The notes: generated from the sequence alone by a model not told the origin. A stretch of 64,000 bases of DNA from Rickettsiales bacterium (GCA_041396965.1 JAWKXN010000001.1:186001-250000), one strand, 5' to 3'; shown: positions 26,601 to 35,922, counted from the first letter of the stretch. Numbers and translations: made by a program.

Positions 26601-26935
26601 TAGGCATTAGGGAACAAGAGCATGACCAGCAGGTCGTGCCAGCCCTGCCTGTCCGCCTAAGCTCAAAGAGCGTAGGAGGAAGCTATGTCCCATGTGAAAA
26701 TCAGTAGATTTTCACGGGGACGAAATATATAATAACCCCTCACCCTAACCCTCTCCCAAAGGGAGAGGGGATATTCGTAAAGATGAGGAACAAGAAACTC
26801 GGTCAGCAGACCGAGTGAGCCTTCAGCAATGCCTCATGGGATTTCCAGTGGGAAATACCGGAGGCGAATATAAAAAATACCCCTCACCCTAACCCTCTCC
26901 CAAAAGGAGAGGGGATATTCGTAAAAATGAGGAAC
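26601..26935. repeat. Constant-loop hairpin cluster, locus 4, with CTCTCCC repeats
   Basis: Hairpins with central CAGCAG/CAGTAG/CAGTGG are at 26620-26639 (GCATGAC/GTCGTGC), 26694-26715 (GTGAAAAT/ATTTTCAC, perfect), 26797-26816 (ACTCGGT/ACCGAGT, perfect) and 26841-26856 (ATTTC/GAAAT). Between and after them are two copies of a CCCTCACCCTAACCCTCTCC repeat (about 26736-26780 and 26880-26925), each followed by GATATTCGTAAA. The gap 26289-26964 otherwise holds only the nrdJ control region. Confidence 0.85.
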
Positions 26936-26964
26936 AGTAATCCCACAGCGGGAGCGAAATAAAA

Positions 26965-27270
26965 ATGATAGAGAGCATAGTAAACAAAAAACGATTTGCT
27001 ACTCACACTAGTAAGTTAAGCATTGTCCCGCGATCCCAGAAAACCCCGCCACGCAACGCATCAACAGCGCTGCGAATCATCGTATTCATGGTTTCCGGCG
27101 CGGGTATATTATTAATCTCAGCTTTGTTTGGGATAACATATTTTTTAGAGCTTACTAAGGAGCGGTTACGGTCCCTTCTGCCTGAGCTGCCTGACTGTAT
27201 ATTAACTAAGCTAGGATTTACATTAATAACCACTTGTGATACTCCTGCGAAAAGTGCCAGTTCATACTAG
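26965..27270 (+). CDS. Possible small membrane protein
   Basis: This 101-aa ORF has a basic N-terminus and one clear hydrophobic segment (about 37-60, LRIIVFMVSGAGILLISALF). The start lies at the edge of the repeat cluster and has no good ribosome-binding site. It precedes the AsmA-like gene by 40 bp. I do not recognise it. It could be a real single-pass protein or chance. Confidence 0.4.
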   Translation: MIESIVNKKRFATHTSKLSIVPRSQKTPPRNASTALRIIVFMVSGAGILLISALFGITYFLELTKERLRSLLPELPDCILTKLGFTLITTCDTPAKSASSY

Positions 27271-27310
27271 CACGCAGAAATAACAGAAAATAAAATTGAA
27301 GGCAATAATT

Positions 27311-29251
27311 ATGAAACGTATTATAAAATGGTCACTAATATTGTTTGTATTACTTGTAATAGCAATTGTTTCCGTTCCTTTTTTAATTCCAATTAATACG
27401 GTAAAAGAAATAGCGATAAGTAAGGTAAAAGAACTTACCGGACGTGACCTAGTTATAGCTGGAGAGATTAAAGCCAGCCTATGGCCTGACATTGGAGTTA
27501 AGCTGCAAAAAGTATCTCTCTCAAACCCAGAAAATTTTAGTAAAAAAAATATGGTGGAGATAGACTCGCTTACAGCGGAAGTAGCCCTCATGCCGTTATT
27601 TAGTGGTGATATAAGGATTAAGCAGTTCATACTTAGCAAGCCGACAATAAATCTTGAGATAGATAAAAATAACAAGAATAATTGGCAGTTTGGCAAGAAG
27701 CAGGCAAAACCAAGTGATAATAACAATCAGAATGATAAAATAGTAGCTAGCGAACAGGATAATAAAAAAATTCTACCGGTGCTTGGGATTATCAAAATAG
27801 AAAATGGTAATTTCTATTATAGCAATGCTAAAGATGGTAAAAAATATAATCTTAAAAATATAAATTTCGCTGTGGACATGCCTTCACTTTCATCACCACT
27901 CGGTGTGAAGGCTGATATGATGTTTAATAATGAAAAAATTAACGTTGATTTTGACACACAAAAACCTTTGTCTCTTAAAGATGGTGGCAGTAGTAAAACT
28001 AATCTTAATCTTATAGTAGGCTCTCTTGCCAAAATAAAATTTAATGGAGCAGCGAGTAAGGAAAAAATAAGTGGTGATGCTGATGTAAATATATTGTCCC
28101 TTAATAGTCTTGTTAAATGGGCAGACATGAAATTAGTTCTAAACAACGCTATGAAAAACTCACTTAATATAAAAGCTCATATTGACTGTAGCGATGTACG
28201 CTGTCTGTTAAAAGGGTCTTCTATATCACTTGATGACAACAAACTTACCGGAAACGCGGAAATAAATTTCGCGCAATCTCTACCGTATATTAAGGCTGAT
28301 ATGACATCGGATACCATAAATCTCAACCCATACTTAAAACAAGCTGAAAATAAGATAGGAAACATATCAATCATTAGTAGCGCTTACGCGGCGGAGAATG
28401 CGTCCAGTGATAAGATAGATTTATCAGGGCTTAATAAAGCTAACGCTGACATAAAACTTGATGTAAAAAAGCTAATATATCAACAAGCGGAATTAAGTGA
28501 CTTAAAAGCGATAACAAAGCTTGCAAAAGGTGCTTTATCGGTAAATATACCAACAGCGTCACTGTATAGTGGAAGTGCCAAAATAGACGCGGTGGCGACT
28601 TCCGCCGGTAATTTCTCAGCAAATATCAACGCTAATAAAGTTCAACTAAAACCACTGCTTACAGATTTCGCTAAGTTTGATAAACTTAAAGGTATTGGTA
28701 GCTTTTCTACTTCGCTTAAAGCTTCCGGCAGCTCGCAGCAAGCTATAATATCCTCTCTCTTTGGAGATGGTAAAATTATGGTAAGTGATGGAAAAATAAA
28801 GGGAATAAACATAGCCAAGATAGTTTCCGGCGCAAAAGAGGTTGTCACTGGCGTTGATTCATACTCTGAAGAAACTAGCTTTTCTGAGCTAAGCGGCAGT
28901 TTTACAATAAATAAAGGTATATTAAATAATAATGACCTGATAATGAAAGCACCATTACTTCGCCTAAGTGGCGCGGGAAATATTGACTTGCCACGTAATT
29001 ATGTTAATTACAGGCTGAGTCCGAGTTTCGTCGCTACCCTTGAAGGGCAGGGTGGGCAGGATAAAAGTGGAATCAATATCCCGATAATAGTTAGCGGTAC
29101 CTTTAATAAGCTTAAATTTAAGCCTGATCTAAACGCCATAGCTCAGGACGCTATTAAAAACCCAACAAAAATAAGGGATACGGTAAGAGAAATAAAAAAT
29201 TCCATAAAAAAACCGGATGATCTAAAAAATTTATTGCAGGGTTTTAGGTAA
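27311..29251 (+). CDS. AsmA-family protein
   Basis: This 646-aa protein starts at ATG 27311 (MKRIIKWSLILF); the TTG 15 bases earlier is less likely. It has one N-terminal membrane anchor (about 5-27), then the AsmA pattern INTVKEIAISKVKELTGRDLVIAGEIKASLWPDIGVKLQKVSLSN in pieces, followed by a long beta-rich periplasmic region. The C-terminal AsmA-like part contains LFGDGKIMVSDGKIKGINIA. AsmA-like proteins are bridge-like factors tied to outer-membrane lipid homeostasis. It is followed after one base by trhO. Confidence 0.88.
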   Translation: MKRIIKWSLILFVLLVIAIVSVPFLIPINTVKEIAISKVKELTGRDLVIAGEIKASLWPDIGVKLQKVSLSNPENFSKKNMVEIDSLTAEVALMPLFSGDIRIKQFILSKPTINLEIDKNNKNNWQFGKKQAKPSDNNNQNDKIVASEQDNKKILPVLGIIKIENGNFYYSNAKDGKKYNLKNINFAVDMPSLSSPLGVKADMMFNNEKINVDFDTQKPLSLKDGGSSKTNLNLIVGSLAKIKFNGAASKEKISGDADVNILSLNSLVKWADMKLVLNNAMKNSLNIKAHIDCSDVRCLLKGSSISLDDNKLTGNAEINFAQSLPYIKADMTSDTINLNPYLKQAENKIGNISIISSAYAAENASSDKIDLSGLNKANADIKLDVKKLIYQQAELSDLKAITKLAKGALSVNIPTASLYSGSAKIDAVATSAGNFSANINANKVQLKPLLTDFAKFDKLKGIGSFSTSLKASGSSQQAIISSLFGDGKIMVSDGKIKGINIAKIVSGAKEVVTGVDSYSEETSFSELSGSFTINKGILNNNDLIMKAPLLRLSGAGNIDLPRNYVNYRLSPSFVATLEGQGGQDKSGINIPIIVSGTFNKLKFKPDLNAIAQDAIKNPTKIRDTVREIKNSIKKPDDLKNLLQGFR

Positions 29252-29252
29252 G

Positions 29253-30131
29253 ATGACTGATAAAAATATAGCGAACAATATGTTCAAGGTAACCGCTTTC
29301 TATCATTTTTTTGATTTCCCTGATTTTGAGGAAAAGCGTTTTGTTCTGCTTAACTTTCTAAAAGAAAGAGGAATAAAAGGCTCGGTACTTATCGCCCATG
29401 AAGGCATAAACGGAACCGTAGCCGGTAACGCTCAATATATTGATGAGACGCTTGCTTTCTTAGAAAAGAAAATAATCGGTGAAAAATTTGAGCATAAGGA
29501 TAGTTATAGCGAGCAACATCCTTTTATCCGTACTAAAGTTCGCTTGAAAAAAGAGCTTATCTCAATGGGAAGACCGTCCGACCCGCTTAATCCTGGTACC
29601 CATCTTGATTCAAAGCAGTGGAATGAATTGCTTGCTGATCCTGACACTATACTAATTGACTCACGCAATAGTTATGAGACCCATCTTGGCAAATTCAAGA
29701 ACGCTATAGATCCTGATATACCAAACTTCAAACATCTTGCTGACTTTATAGATAGTCAGGATATTGATAAGAAAAAGGCAAAAATCGCTACCTATTGTAC
29801 TGGTGGGATACGTTGTGAGAGATTTACCGCATGGCTTAAGGATGAGGGATTTGAAAATGTTTACCACCTAAAAGGTGGCATACTTAAATATTTGGAAGAA
29901 ATACCAGAAGATGAAAGTTTATGGGAAGGGGAGTGCTACGTGTTTGATAAACGTATAGCCGTTGGACACGGGCTTGTGCCAAGTAGCACTGCCAGCATGT
30001 GTAACGCTTGCGGACACTCTCTGCTTCCAGAAGATAGAGAACACCCATCCTATGATGAGCATGTTATCTGCCCTTATTGTGTAAATGGTAAACTACAAAC
30101 CCACCAAGCGCCTGAATCTACTAAAAGGTAA
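29253..30131 (+). CDS. trhO: tRNA uridine(34) hydroxylase, rhodanese-like
   Basis: This 292-aa protein of the YceA/TrhO family makes 5-hydroxyuridine at tRNA position 34. The N-terminal domain has VLIAHEGINGTVAG. The central rhodanese domain has the active-site loop CTGGIRCE near residue 182. The C-terminal Cys-rich part has CNACGHSLL and CPYC. The ATG begins one base after the AsmA-like stop codon, suggesting translational coupling. Confidence 0.93.
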   Translation: MTDKNIANNMFKVTAFYHFFDFPDFEEKRFVLLNFLKERGIKGSVLIAHEGINGTVAGNAQYIDETLAFLEKKIIGEKFEHKDSYSEQHPFIRTKVRLKKELISMGRPSDPLNPGTHLDSKQWNELLADPDTILIDSRNSYETHLGKFKNAIDPDIPNFKHLADFIDSQDIDKKKAKIATYCTGGIRCERFTAWLKDEGFENVYHLKGGILKYLEEIPEDESLWEGECYVFDKRIAVGHGLVPSSTASMCNACGHSLLPEDREHPSYDEHVICPYCVNGKLQTHQAPESTKR

Positions 30132-30146
30132 TAACTTTACTGATAA

Positions 30147-30161
30147 TGGCAGGGGCGACAG
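30147..30161 (-). repeat. Fragment of tRNA-Trp 3' end
   Basis: Fifteen bases, TGGCAGGGGCGACAG, equal the 3' terminus (with CCA) of tRNA-Trp at 30320-30334, in the same orientation. The two copies enclose about 160 bp of hairpin DNA. This looks like the scar of an insertion or integration at the tRNA end. Confidence 0.6.
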
Positions 30162-30164
30162 ATT

Positions 30165-30320
30165 GACAAATGACCTACTGGTCATTTGCCCTATGGGCGG
30201 CTCGCTATTGTTCCGCCGTCCAATTTTGCTTGCTGCAAAATTGTCGAACCTAACGGTTCTCATTATGTCAAACAAATACTAACATTAGTAAAGTAGACTA
30301 AAGTCTACTTTACTAATGTT
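30165..30320. repeat. Serial hairpin array ending in a 40-bp perfect palindrome
   Basis: In order: CAAATGAC/GTCATTTG around CTACTG (30167-30188; the constant-loop family read on the other strand), GGCGG/CCGCC, CAATTTTGC/GCAAAATTG, GAACC/GGTTC, and outer TTGACA/TGTCAA. At 30281-30320 follows a perfect inverted repeat with 19-base arms (AACATTAGTAAAGTAGACT) and a 2-base loop, directly touching tRNA-Trp. The last could terminate or process the tRNA transcript; no T-run follows it on the minus strand. Confidence 0.7.
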
Positions 30321-30395
30321 GGCAGGGGCGACAGGATTCGAACCTGCGACCTACGGTTTTGGAGACCGTCGCTCTACCAACTGAGCTACACCCCT
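30320..30395 (-). tRNA. tRNA-Trp (CCA)
   Basis: Full cloverleaf: acceptor AGGGGTG/CGCCCCT, D-arm AGCTCAGTTGGTAGAGC, anticodon stem ACGGT/ACCGT with loop CTCCAAA (anticodon CCA), T-arm GCAGGTTCGAATCCTGT, discriminator G and encoded CCA. It lies downstream of tuf on the same strand, the classical tuf-trpT order, but secE does not follow. Confidence 0.97.
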
Positions 30396-30403
30396 ATTTC
30401 AGG

Positions 30404-30465
30404 GAGTAGGTTCTAGGGGCTAGAAACTAGAAGACACTAGAACCTAGTTCCTAGAACCTAGCCCC
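30404..30465. repeat. CTAGAACCTAG-type micro-repeat
   Basis: The 78-bp spacer between tuf and tRNA-Trp is made of repeated TAGGTTCTAG, CTAGAAACTAG and CTAGAACCTAG units, mostly self-complementary. No coding potential. Confidence 0.6.
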
Positions 30466-30473
30466 AACGTGAA

Positions 30474-31664
30474 TCACTCCACAATTTTGGCTACGACACC
30501 AGCGCCGATAGTTCTTCCACCCTCACGGATAGCGAAGCGCAAGCCTTCCTCCATCGCGATTGGTGAGATAAGCGAAGCCTCAATGCTCACATTATCACCC
30601 GGCATAATCATCTCAACACCATCTGGAAGCTTAATAGAACCAGTAACATCAGTAGTACGGAAGTAAAACTGTGGACGATAATTACTAAAGAACGGAGTAT
30701 GACGACCACCTTCCTCTTTGGTAAGAACATATATCTCAGCGGTAAACTTAGTATGCGGAGTGATAGAACCAGGCTTAGCTAGAACCTGACCACGCTCAAC
30801 CTCATCACGCTTGGTACCACGTAACAACACACCAACATTATCACCAGCGCGACCCTCATCAAGAAGCTTACGGAACATCTCAACGCCGGTACAGGTGGTT
30901 TTCTGAGTATCACGCAGACCAACTATCTCTATCTCCTCTCCAACCTTAACAATACCACGCTCAACGCGACCAGTTACCACAGTTCCACGACCAGATATAG
31001 AGAACACATCCTCAATCGGCATGATGAAAGGCTTGTCAATCGGACGCTCAGGTTGCGGTATATAGCTATCAACAGCGTCCATAAGTTTAGAAACAGCCTC
31101 ACGACCAAGCTCAGGATTCTTATCCTCAAGAGCGCATAAAGCCGAACCACGAATGATTGGTATATCATCACCAGGAAATTTATACTTGCTAAGCAATTCA
31201 CGAACTTCCATCTCAACTAACTCTAAAAGCTCAGGATCGTCAACCATGTCACATTTGTTAAGGAACACGACAAGCGCTGGAACACCAACTTGGCGAGCGA
31301 GAAGTATATGCTCACGAGTTTGCGGCATCGGACCATCAGCGGCGGATACAACAAGTATCGCACCATCCATCTGCGCCGCGCCAGTAATCATGTTCTTTAC
31401 ATAGTCAGCGTGACCAGGACAATCAACGTGAGCATAGTGACGACCCTCAGTCTCATACTCAACGTGAGCGGTGTTAATGGTTATACCACGCGCCTTCTCC
31501 TCAGGAGCGGCGTCAATGCTGTCATATGCCGAATATTTAGCCCGACCAGCCTCAGCCAATACCTTCGTAATCGCAGCAGTCAAACTCGTCTTGCCATGAT
31601 CTACGTGACCTATAGTCCCGATGTTACAGTGAGGCTTGCTCCTATCAAATTTCTCTTTAGACAT
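30474..31664 (-). CDS. tuf: Elongation factor Tu
   Basis: This 396-aa GTPase delivers aminoacyl-tRNA to the ribosome. The P-loop GHVDHGKTSLTAA, switch region RGITINTAHVEYE, DCPGHADYVKNMITGAAQMDGAI, and NKCD are all present. It sits between tRNA-Gly (upstream) and tRNA-Trp (downstream) on the same strand, the ancestral arrangement of tuf transcripts. Codon use is typical of a highly expressed gene. Confidence 0.98.
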   Translation of the reverse strand: MSKEKFDRSKPHCNIGTIGHVDHGKTSLTAAITKVLAEAGRAKYSAYDSIDAAPEEKARGITINTAHVEYETEGRHYAHVDCPGHADYVKNMITGAAQMDGAILVVSAADGPMPQTREHILLARQVGVPALVVFLNKCDMVDDPELLELVEMEVRELLSKYKFPGDDIPIIRGSALCALEDKNPELGREAVSKLMDAVDSYIPQPERPIDKPFIMPIEDVFSISGRGTVVTGRVERGIVKVGEEIEIVGLRDTQKTTCTGVEMFRKLLDEGRAGDNVGVLLRGTKRDEVERGQVLAKPGSITPHTKFTAEIYVLTKEEGGRHTPFFSNYRPQFYFRTTDVTGSIKLPDGVEMIMPGDNVSIEASLISPIAMEEGLRFAIREGGRTIGAGVVAKIVE

Positions 31665-31750
31665 TGTTTATGTTCCTTACTAATTAGTGTTAAATGATTC
31701 TGTTATATTATTTTCTCAAATACCGGTTATAAAAAAAGCACATGCCTTAA

Positions 31751-31824
31751 TGGAGCGGGTGAAGGGAATCGAACCCTCGTGTTCAGCTTGGAAGGCTGAC
31801 GTTCTACCATTGAACTACACCCGC
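31751..31824 (-). tRNA. tRNA-Gly (TCC)
   Basis: Acceptor GCGGGTG/CACCCGC, D-arm GTTCAATGGTAGAAC, anticodon stem TCAGC/GCTGA with loop CTTCCAA (anticodon TCC), T-arm AGGGTTCGATTCCCT, discriminator T and encoded CCA. It is upstream of tuf on the same strand. Confidence 0.96.
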
Positions 31825-32047
31825 GAATTTGAAAAAATAGTAGGCGAACCTGCTATAGATAAAGCGTATGCCAAATATATTAGCGGTTTCTAATCCAGCT
31901 GTTAGAAAAAATCAACATCAGAATCATTAATAAGTAAATAAATAATGCAAAACCCTAAAAATAGCTATATATTCTCTGACTTCACCTGCGATTGGGTGAT
32001 TTGGTTATGTTAAAAGTATAAATCAATTTCAATTAAAGAGAGTAGTT

Positions 32048-32401
32048 ATGAAAAAGACATTTATTACTATAAGCACGGTTCTAGCGATGACTTCTACGGT
32101 AGCTATGGCGAGTGAAAAAGCTTCTGATAAAAAGCCACAGATGGATGGGCATAAGCAAGGCAAAATGTGTAAAAAAGGCTGGCACGCCAAAAAATGGGAA
32201 AAAATAGATACTAACAAAGATGGTGTGATCACAAAGGAAGAAGCCCAAGCGTTTCATGATAAGAAATTCAAAATGAAGGACGCTAATGGTGATGGAAAAA
32301 TCACTAAAGATGAGTGGCAAGCTCACCATGAGGCTAAAAGAGAAAAAATGAAAGAAATGAAAAAGAAAATGGAAGAAAAAGCAGGTGCCGCTAAAAAATA
32401 A
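32048..32401 (+). CDS. Periplasmic EF-hand calcium-binding protein
   Basis: This 117-aa protein has a signal peptide (1-21, VAMA/SE). Two EF-hand loops fit the D-x-[DN]-x-D-G-x-I-x3-E pattern: DTNKDGVITKEE near 58-69 and DANGDGKITKDE near 79-90. A Lys/Met/Glu-rich helical tail follows. Small secreted EF-hand proteins of this layout occur widely in proteobacteria; the partner is unknown. GAGAGTAG before the ATG is a fair ribosome-binding site, and a good terminator follows. Confidence 0.85.
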   Translation: MKKTFITISTVLAMTSTVAMASEKASDKKPQMDGHKQGKMCKKGWHAKKWEKIDTNKDGVITKEEAQAFHDKKFKMKDANGDGKITKDEWQAHHEAKREKMKEMKKKMEEKAGAAKK

Positions 32402-32422
32402 AATACTTTTCTAATTATATTC

Positions 32423-32456
32423 AAAAAAGGGGGCGTTGATTACGCCCTCTTTTTTA
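32423..32456 (+). terminator. Rho-independent terminator of the EF-hand gene
   Basis: The stem GGGGGCG/CGCCCTC with a 7-base loop is followed by TTTTTT and preceded by an A-run, so it may work in both directions (also for the convergent gene at 32479). Confidence 0.85.
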
Positions 32457-32478
32457 ATCAACCTCTTTTTATTGCCAT

Positions 32479-33888
32479 TTAATACCCCGTCAAAATCCTA
32501 TCCACCAACTCTTTGATAGTTGGGATAAATCCATCAGCGTAAAAAGGATCATTCTTAAACTTGTAAGCATTATGACCAGAGAACATAAGCTGTGAATCAA
32601 CTGGTTTGCCTAGAATAATATCTTGTAGGGTTTTTTGTATACAGAAACTACGAGGATCGGCGCGTTTCCCAGTCATAAAATCATCATGATCCTTCCAGTT
32701 GGAAAAGCGGCAATGGCTAAGACAGCCCATACAATCAACCTGATCTTTATGGATTTCCTGAGCTTTCTCAGTGGTTACAAAAATTAAGGTAGAGTCCGGC
32801 GTTTTCATCGCCTCAACAAACCCTAGTTTCTTCCAATCTTCCGCTCTTTCCTTATCATCAGGCTGTACAAAAACTGGACGTCCACGCGCGCCAACAGGAA
32901 GCGGTTCGGAGAATAGTCCTTCCTGTTCCATCCTATACTCAATTTGCCGTTCTTCACGACCACGCAATTCTTTAATGAAATCATTATTTACTCCAGAGGA
33001 ATAAAAACCGGTCGGACTAAACCTGTTTAGGAATACGTCTCCTTCCTCTAAGGTCATTAGCTTTACTTTCCAATCGCTAGATACCGGACTTTCTTTGGTA
33101 AGTAGCGGGCGAGTACCAAACTGGAAAGCTATTTTACCAATTTCAGGATTATCTAGCCAATGCTCCCAATCTTTCAAATGCCAAGCTCCACCTGCCATAA
33201 TTATTGGGGTTTCCTCAAGACCAAAACTATTCATCGCTTTCCTAAGAGCAGCTACTCTTGGGTAAGGATCTTGCGGCGCGTCTGGATCTTCCGCATTTGA
33301 AAGCCCATTATGACCACCAGCAAGCCATGGATCCTCATAAACCACACTGCCAAGCCATTTTGATGTTTTATTGTAAGAGCGTTTCCACAAAGCATTAAAC
33401 GCGCGCGCTGAAGAAATTATCGGGTGATAGTAAACGCCGTAGCTTGCGGCTAAATCACCAAGCCGGTAAGGCATGCCAGCACCACAGGTAATTCCATGAA
33501 TGAGTCCCTTAGCTCCTTCTAAAATTCCAGTAAGGACTCTTTCTGCTCCGCCCATTTCCCATAAAATATTTACGTGGATACGACCATTATCGCCCGCTAT
33601 ATCATGAGCTATTTTCGCTTGGGTAACGCCGCCACGGATACTTTGCTCAATAAGTTCCTCATGGCGCGCGCGGCGGGTTTTCTCTTCATAATGGTATGGT
33701 ATTATGTTGCCTTTATCATCATAATACTGAGCATTTACGCCAGACAAAGTACCAACAGCGCCAGCGGCAGCGAAAGCTCCCGCGCTATTACCATTACTCG
33801 CTCCTATACCCTTGCCACCCTCTATTATAGGATGGACTTCTTTTCCTGATATTACCACAGGCTTCAATTTCTGACGAAAATCAGCCAT
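32479..33888 (-). CDS. Nitronate monooxygenase / 2-nitropropane dioxygenase-like flavoprotein
   Basis: This 469-aa protein has a TIM-barrel FMN-binding pattern: GGKGIGASNGNSAGAFAAAG near the N-terminus, then GITCGAGMPYRLGDLA, IIMAGGAWHL and IAFQFGTRPLLTKES. It is longer than simple nitronate monooxygenases and has a C-terminal Cys motif, CMGCLSHC, followed by a loop with another Cys, which might hold a metal. The substrate is uncertain. The start is taken at ATG 33886-33888 (MADFRQK); a TTG 12 bases earlier is weaker. Confidence 0.8.
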   Translation of the reverse strand: MADFRQKLKPVVISGKEVHPIIEGGKGIGASNGNSAGAFAAAGAVGTLSGVNAQYYDDKGNIIPYHYEEKTRRARHEELIEQSIRGGVTQAKIAHDIAGDNGRIHVNILWEMGGAERVLTGILEGAKGLIHGITCGAGMPYRLGDLAASYGVYYHPIISSARAFNALWKRSYNKTSKWLGSVVYEDPWLAGGHNGLSNAEDPDAPQDPYPRVAALRKAMNSFGLEETPIIMAGGAWHLKDWEHWLDNPEIGKIAFQFGTRPLLTKESPVSSDWKVKLMTLEEGDVFLNRFSPTGFYSSGVNNDFIKELRGREERQIEYRMEQEGLFSEPLPVGARGRPVFVQPDDKERAEDWKKLGFVEAMKTPDSTLIFVTTEKAQEIHKDQVDCMGCLSHCRFSNWKDHDDFMTGKRADPRSFCIQKTLQDIILGKPVDSQLMFSGHNAYKFKNDPFYADGFIPTIKELVDRILTGY

Positions 33889-34076
33889 AATTAATTCCAA
33901 AATCTCATGATTATACTTATCAACCCAAACACGTAAATTTAACCATAATCACTTAAGATAACTATTCTTCTAAATGACTATGAAATGATGACTATAAAGC
34001 TATATAGCAGTTAACACAATCATGAAACAAGGAAAAATCTAATAACTATAAAAATACTAGGAAGAGTATTTTTGTC

Positions 34077-35267
34077 CTAATCAGCCTTGAATGCCTGTAT
34101 GCCAGTTATTGCCTTGCCAATAATCAGGGCGTGTATATCATGAGTTCCCTCATAAGTATTGACACTTTCAAGATTCATAACATGCCTGATGACATGGTAT
34201 TCATCGGAAATACCATTTCCTCCATGAATATCACGTGACATACGGGCAATATCAATAGCCTTTCCGGCAGAGTTACGTTTTATCATGGAAATCATTTCCG
34301 GCTCTACTTTTCCCTCATCCATAAGTCTGCCAACCCTAAGGCAGGCTTGCAAACCTAAACTTATCTCAACCAGCATGTCAGCGAGTTTTTTCTGGATAAG
34401 TTGGTTGGCGGCAAGTGGTTTTGAGAATTGTATCCTCTCAAGGCTATATTTCCTAGCTGCCTCAAAACAGAATTCCGCCGCGCCAAGCGCTCCCCAGCCA
34501 ATACCATAGCGGGCTTTATTCAGGCAAGAGAATGGGGATTTAATGCCACCGCTAAGCGGCAATATGTTGTCTTTAGGCACAAAAACATCTTCCATTACTA
34601 TCTCACCGGTCGCTGAGGCTCTAAGCGAGAATTTTCCTTCTATTTTAGGTGCTGAAAGTCCGCCCATGCCTTTTTCAAGAATAAATCCCTTAATAGTGCC
34701 ATCAGGTATTTCTTTATCACCAAAAACTTTTGCCCATACTACAAAAATATCAGCTATCGGTGAATTAGTTATCCAATTTTTAGCGCCACTTAATATATAT
34801 CCACCATCTGTTGTCTTTGCTCTGGTTTCCATGCCTGAGGGATTGGAGCCATGATTAGGCTCGGTAAGTCCAAAGCAACCAATAAGCTCACCGGTCGCTA
34901 GTTTTGGCAGGTATTTTTCTTTTTGTTCTTCGCTGCCAAAACTATATATAGGATGCATAACCAAACTTGATTGTACTGAAAGCGCGCTACGATAACCGGA
35001 ATCTACCCATTCTATCTCCCGACATATCAAACCCGAAGCCACATTATTTACTCCAGCGCAGCCATAACCTTCTATCGTCGCGCCAAGTAGGCCAATCTCT
35101 CCCATCTCACGCATGATGGCTGTATCAAATTTTTCATTGCGATTTGCTTGCAAGATACGCGGAAAAAGCCTTTCCCTCGCGTAAGAACGTGAGCTATCAC
35201 GCACCATTCTTTCTTCGTCATTTAATTGCTCATCAAGCAAAAACGGATCTTCACAGGAAAATGGCAT
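34077..35267 (-). CDS. Acyl-CoA dehydrogenase, glutaryl-CoA dehydrogenase type
   Basis: This 396-aa flavoenzyme matches glutaryl-CoA dehydrogenase: GYRSALSVQSSLVM with the glutarate-binding Arg, the FAD-binding CFGLTEPNHGSNP, and the catalytic Glu in TYEGTHDIHALIIGKA near residue 371. It would oxidise and decarboxylate glutaryl-CoA to crotonyl-CoA in lysine/tryptophan breakdown. The crotonyl-CoA could then be handled by the FadN-like enzyme at 3015. It stands alone on the minus strand. Confidence 0.9.
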   Translation of the reverse strand: MPFSCEDPFLLDEQLNDEERMVRDSSRSYARERLFPRILQANRNEKFDTAIMREMGEIGLLGATIEGYGCAGVNNVASGLICREIEWVDSGYRSALSVQSSLVMHPIYSFGSEEQKEKYLPKLATGELIGCFGLTEPNHGSNPSGMETRAKTTDGGYILSGAKNWITNSPIADIFVVWAKVFGDKEIPDGTIKGFILEKGMGGLSAPKIEGKFSLRASATGEIVMEDVFVPKDNILPLSGGIKSPFSCLNKARYGIGWGALGAAEFCFEAARKYSLERIQFSKPLAANQLIQKKLADMLVEISLGLQACLRVGRLMDEGKVEPEMISMIKRNSAGKAIDIARMSRDIHGGNGISDEYHVIRHVMNLESVNTYEGTHDIHALIIGKAITGIQAFKAD

Positions 35268-35583
35268 ATCTTAACCTATTGATTTATGTATGAACACCAC
35301 AATCATTTTAGCATGAAATTTCTATAATTGGCAGATAAATATTGGATGATTGTGTGTCGCCTTCCTTTTACTTCATTGTTAAATGTATACAAAACAATAT
35401 ATTAATTATATGGATGTTAAATATTGTTTTTGTTGTCTTGCAAATATCTATGTAATTAAGGGAAGGGTATTTATGAGCAGCTATGCTCATCCCAGAGGTG
35501 AAGCTTTGGGTGTTATATGCAAAATTTCGGTGAATCTCCGCCAGCCCACGCAGGTGGCCTTAGGATATGTATAAATACAGGAG
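35268..35583. other. Gap without convincing gene
   Basis: This 316-bp gap follows the NDUFS4-like gene's stop and precedes the glutaryl-CoA dehydrogenase start. At 35495-35575 there is GC-richer, partly self-complementary sequence (GGTGAATCTCCGCC, CCACGCAGGTGG) that resembles a piece of a structured RNA, but I cannot assign it. A 63-codon plus-strand ORF here has no support. Confidence 0.4.
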
Positions 35584-35880
35584 CTATTTTATCTTATTAA
35601 AAGCAAAATTATCAGAATAAGCCTTATGCTGCTGATTGCGAGCGTTAGGCACAAAAATCTCACAATCAATATTTTGCTTTTTAGCGTATTCCACAGCCGC
35701 TTCCATGCTTGGAAAACGTAGGTTAAGCTCTCTTTTGGTGTCGCTCATACCGTTCCAGCCCATAAACCCATCAGTAAAATAGGGAGTTTGTGGAATAAAT
35801 TCTAAAATCCAGCTATGGGCTTTAGCCTTACCGGACTGCATCGGGTTTTTATCTGGACAATATATGATAGCTTTACTCAT
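35584..35880 (-). CDS. NADH dehydrogenase accessory subunit, NDUFS4-like (ETC complex I subunit)
   Basis: This 98-aa protein has the conserved core of the NDUFS4/AQDQ family: WILEF, PYFTDGFMGWNGMSDT, LRFPSMEAAVEYAKKQNI and the C-terminal YSDNFAFNKIK. In alphaproteobacteria and mitochondria this subunit attaches to the peripheral arm of complex I. It is usually encoded apart from the nuo cluster, as here. Confidence 0.88.
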   Translation of the reverse strand: MSKAIIYCPDKNPMQSGKAKAHSWILEFIPQTPYFTDGFMGWNGMSDTKRELNLRFPSMEAAVEYAKKQNIDCEIFVPNARNQQHKAYSDNFAFNKIK

Positions 35881-35922
35881 AAGCGATAAATACTATAGTT
35901 AATACACAAAGCAAGAAACTTA

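Noticed and set aside
26601..26935. CRISPR array
   Set aside because: The repeats are unequal, palindromic and not separated by regular unique spacers; no cas genes are in the window.
31687..31893. Plus-strand ORF containing RVKGIEPSCSAWKADVLPLNYT
   Set aside because: This is tRNA-Gly translated in antisense, a well-known false protein.
35495..35575. Possible cobalamin riboswitch (GGTGAATCTCCGCC...CCACGC)
   Set aside because: The B12-box and most conserved blocks are missing, and no plus-strand gene follows.
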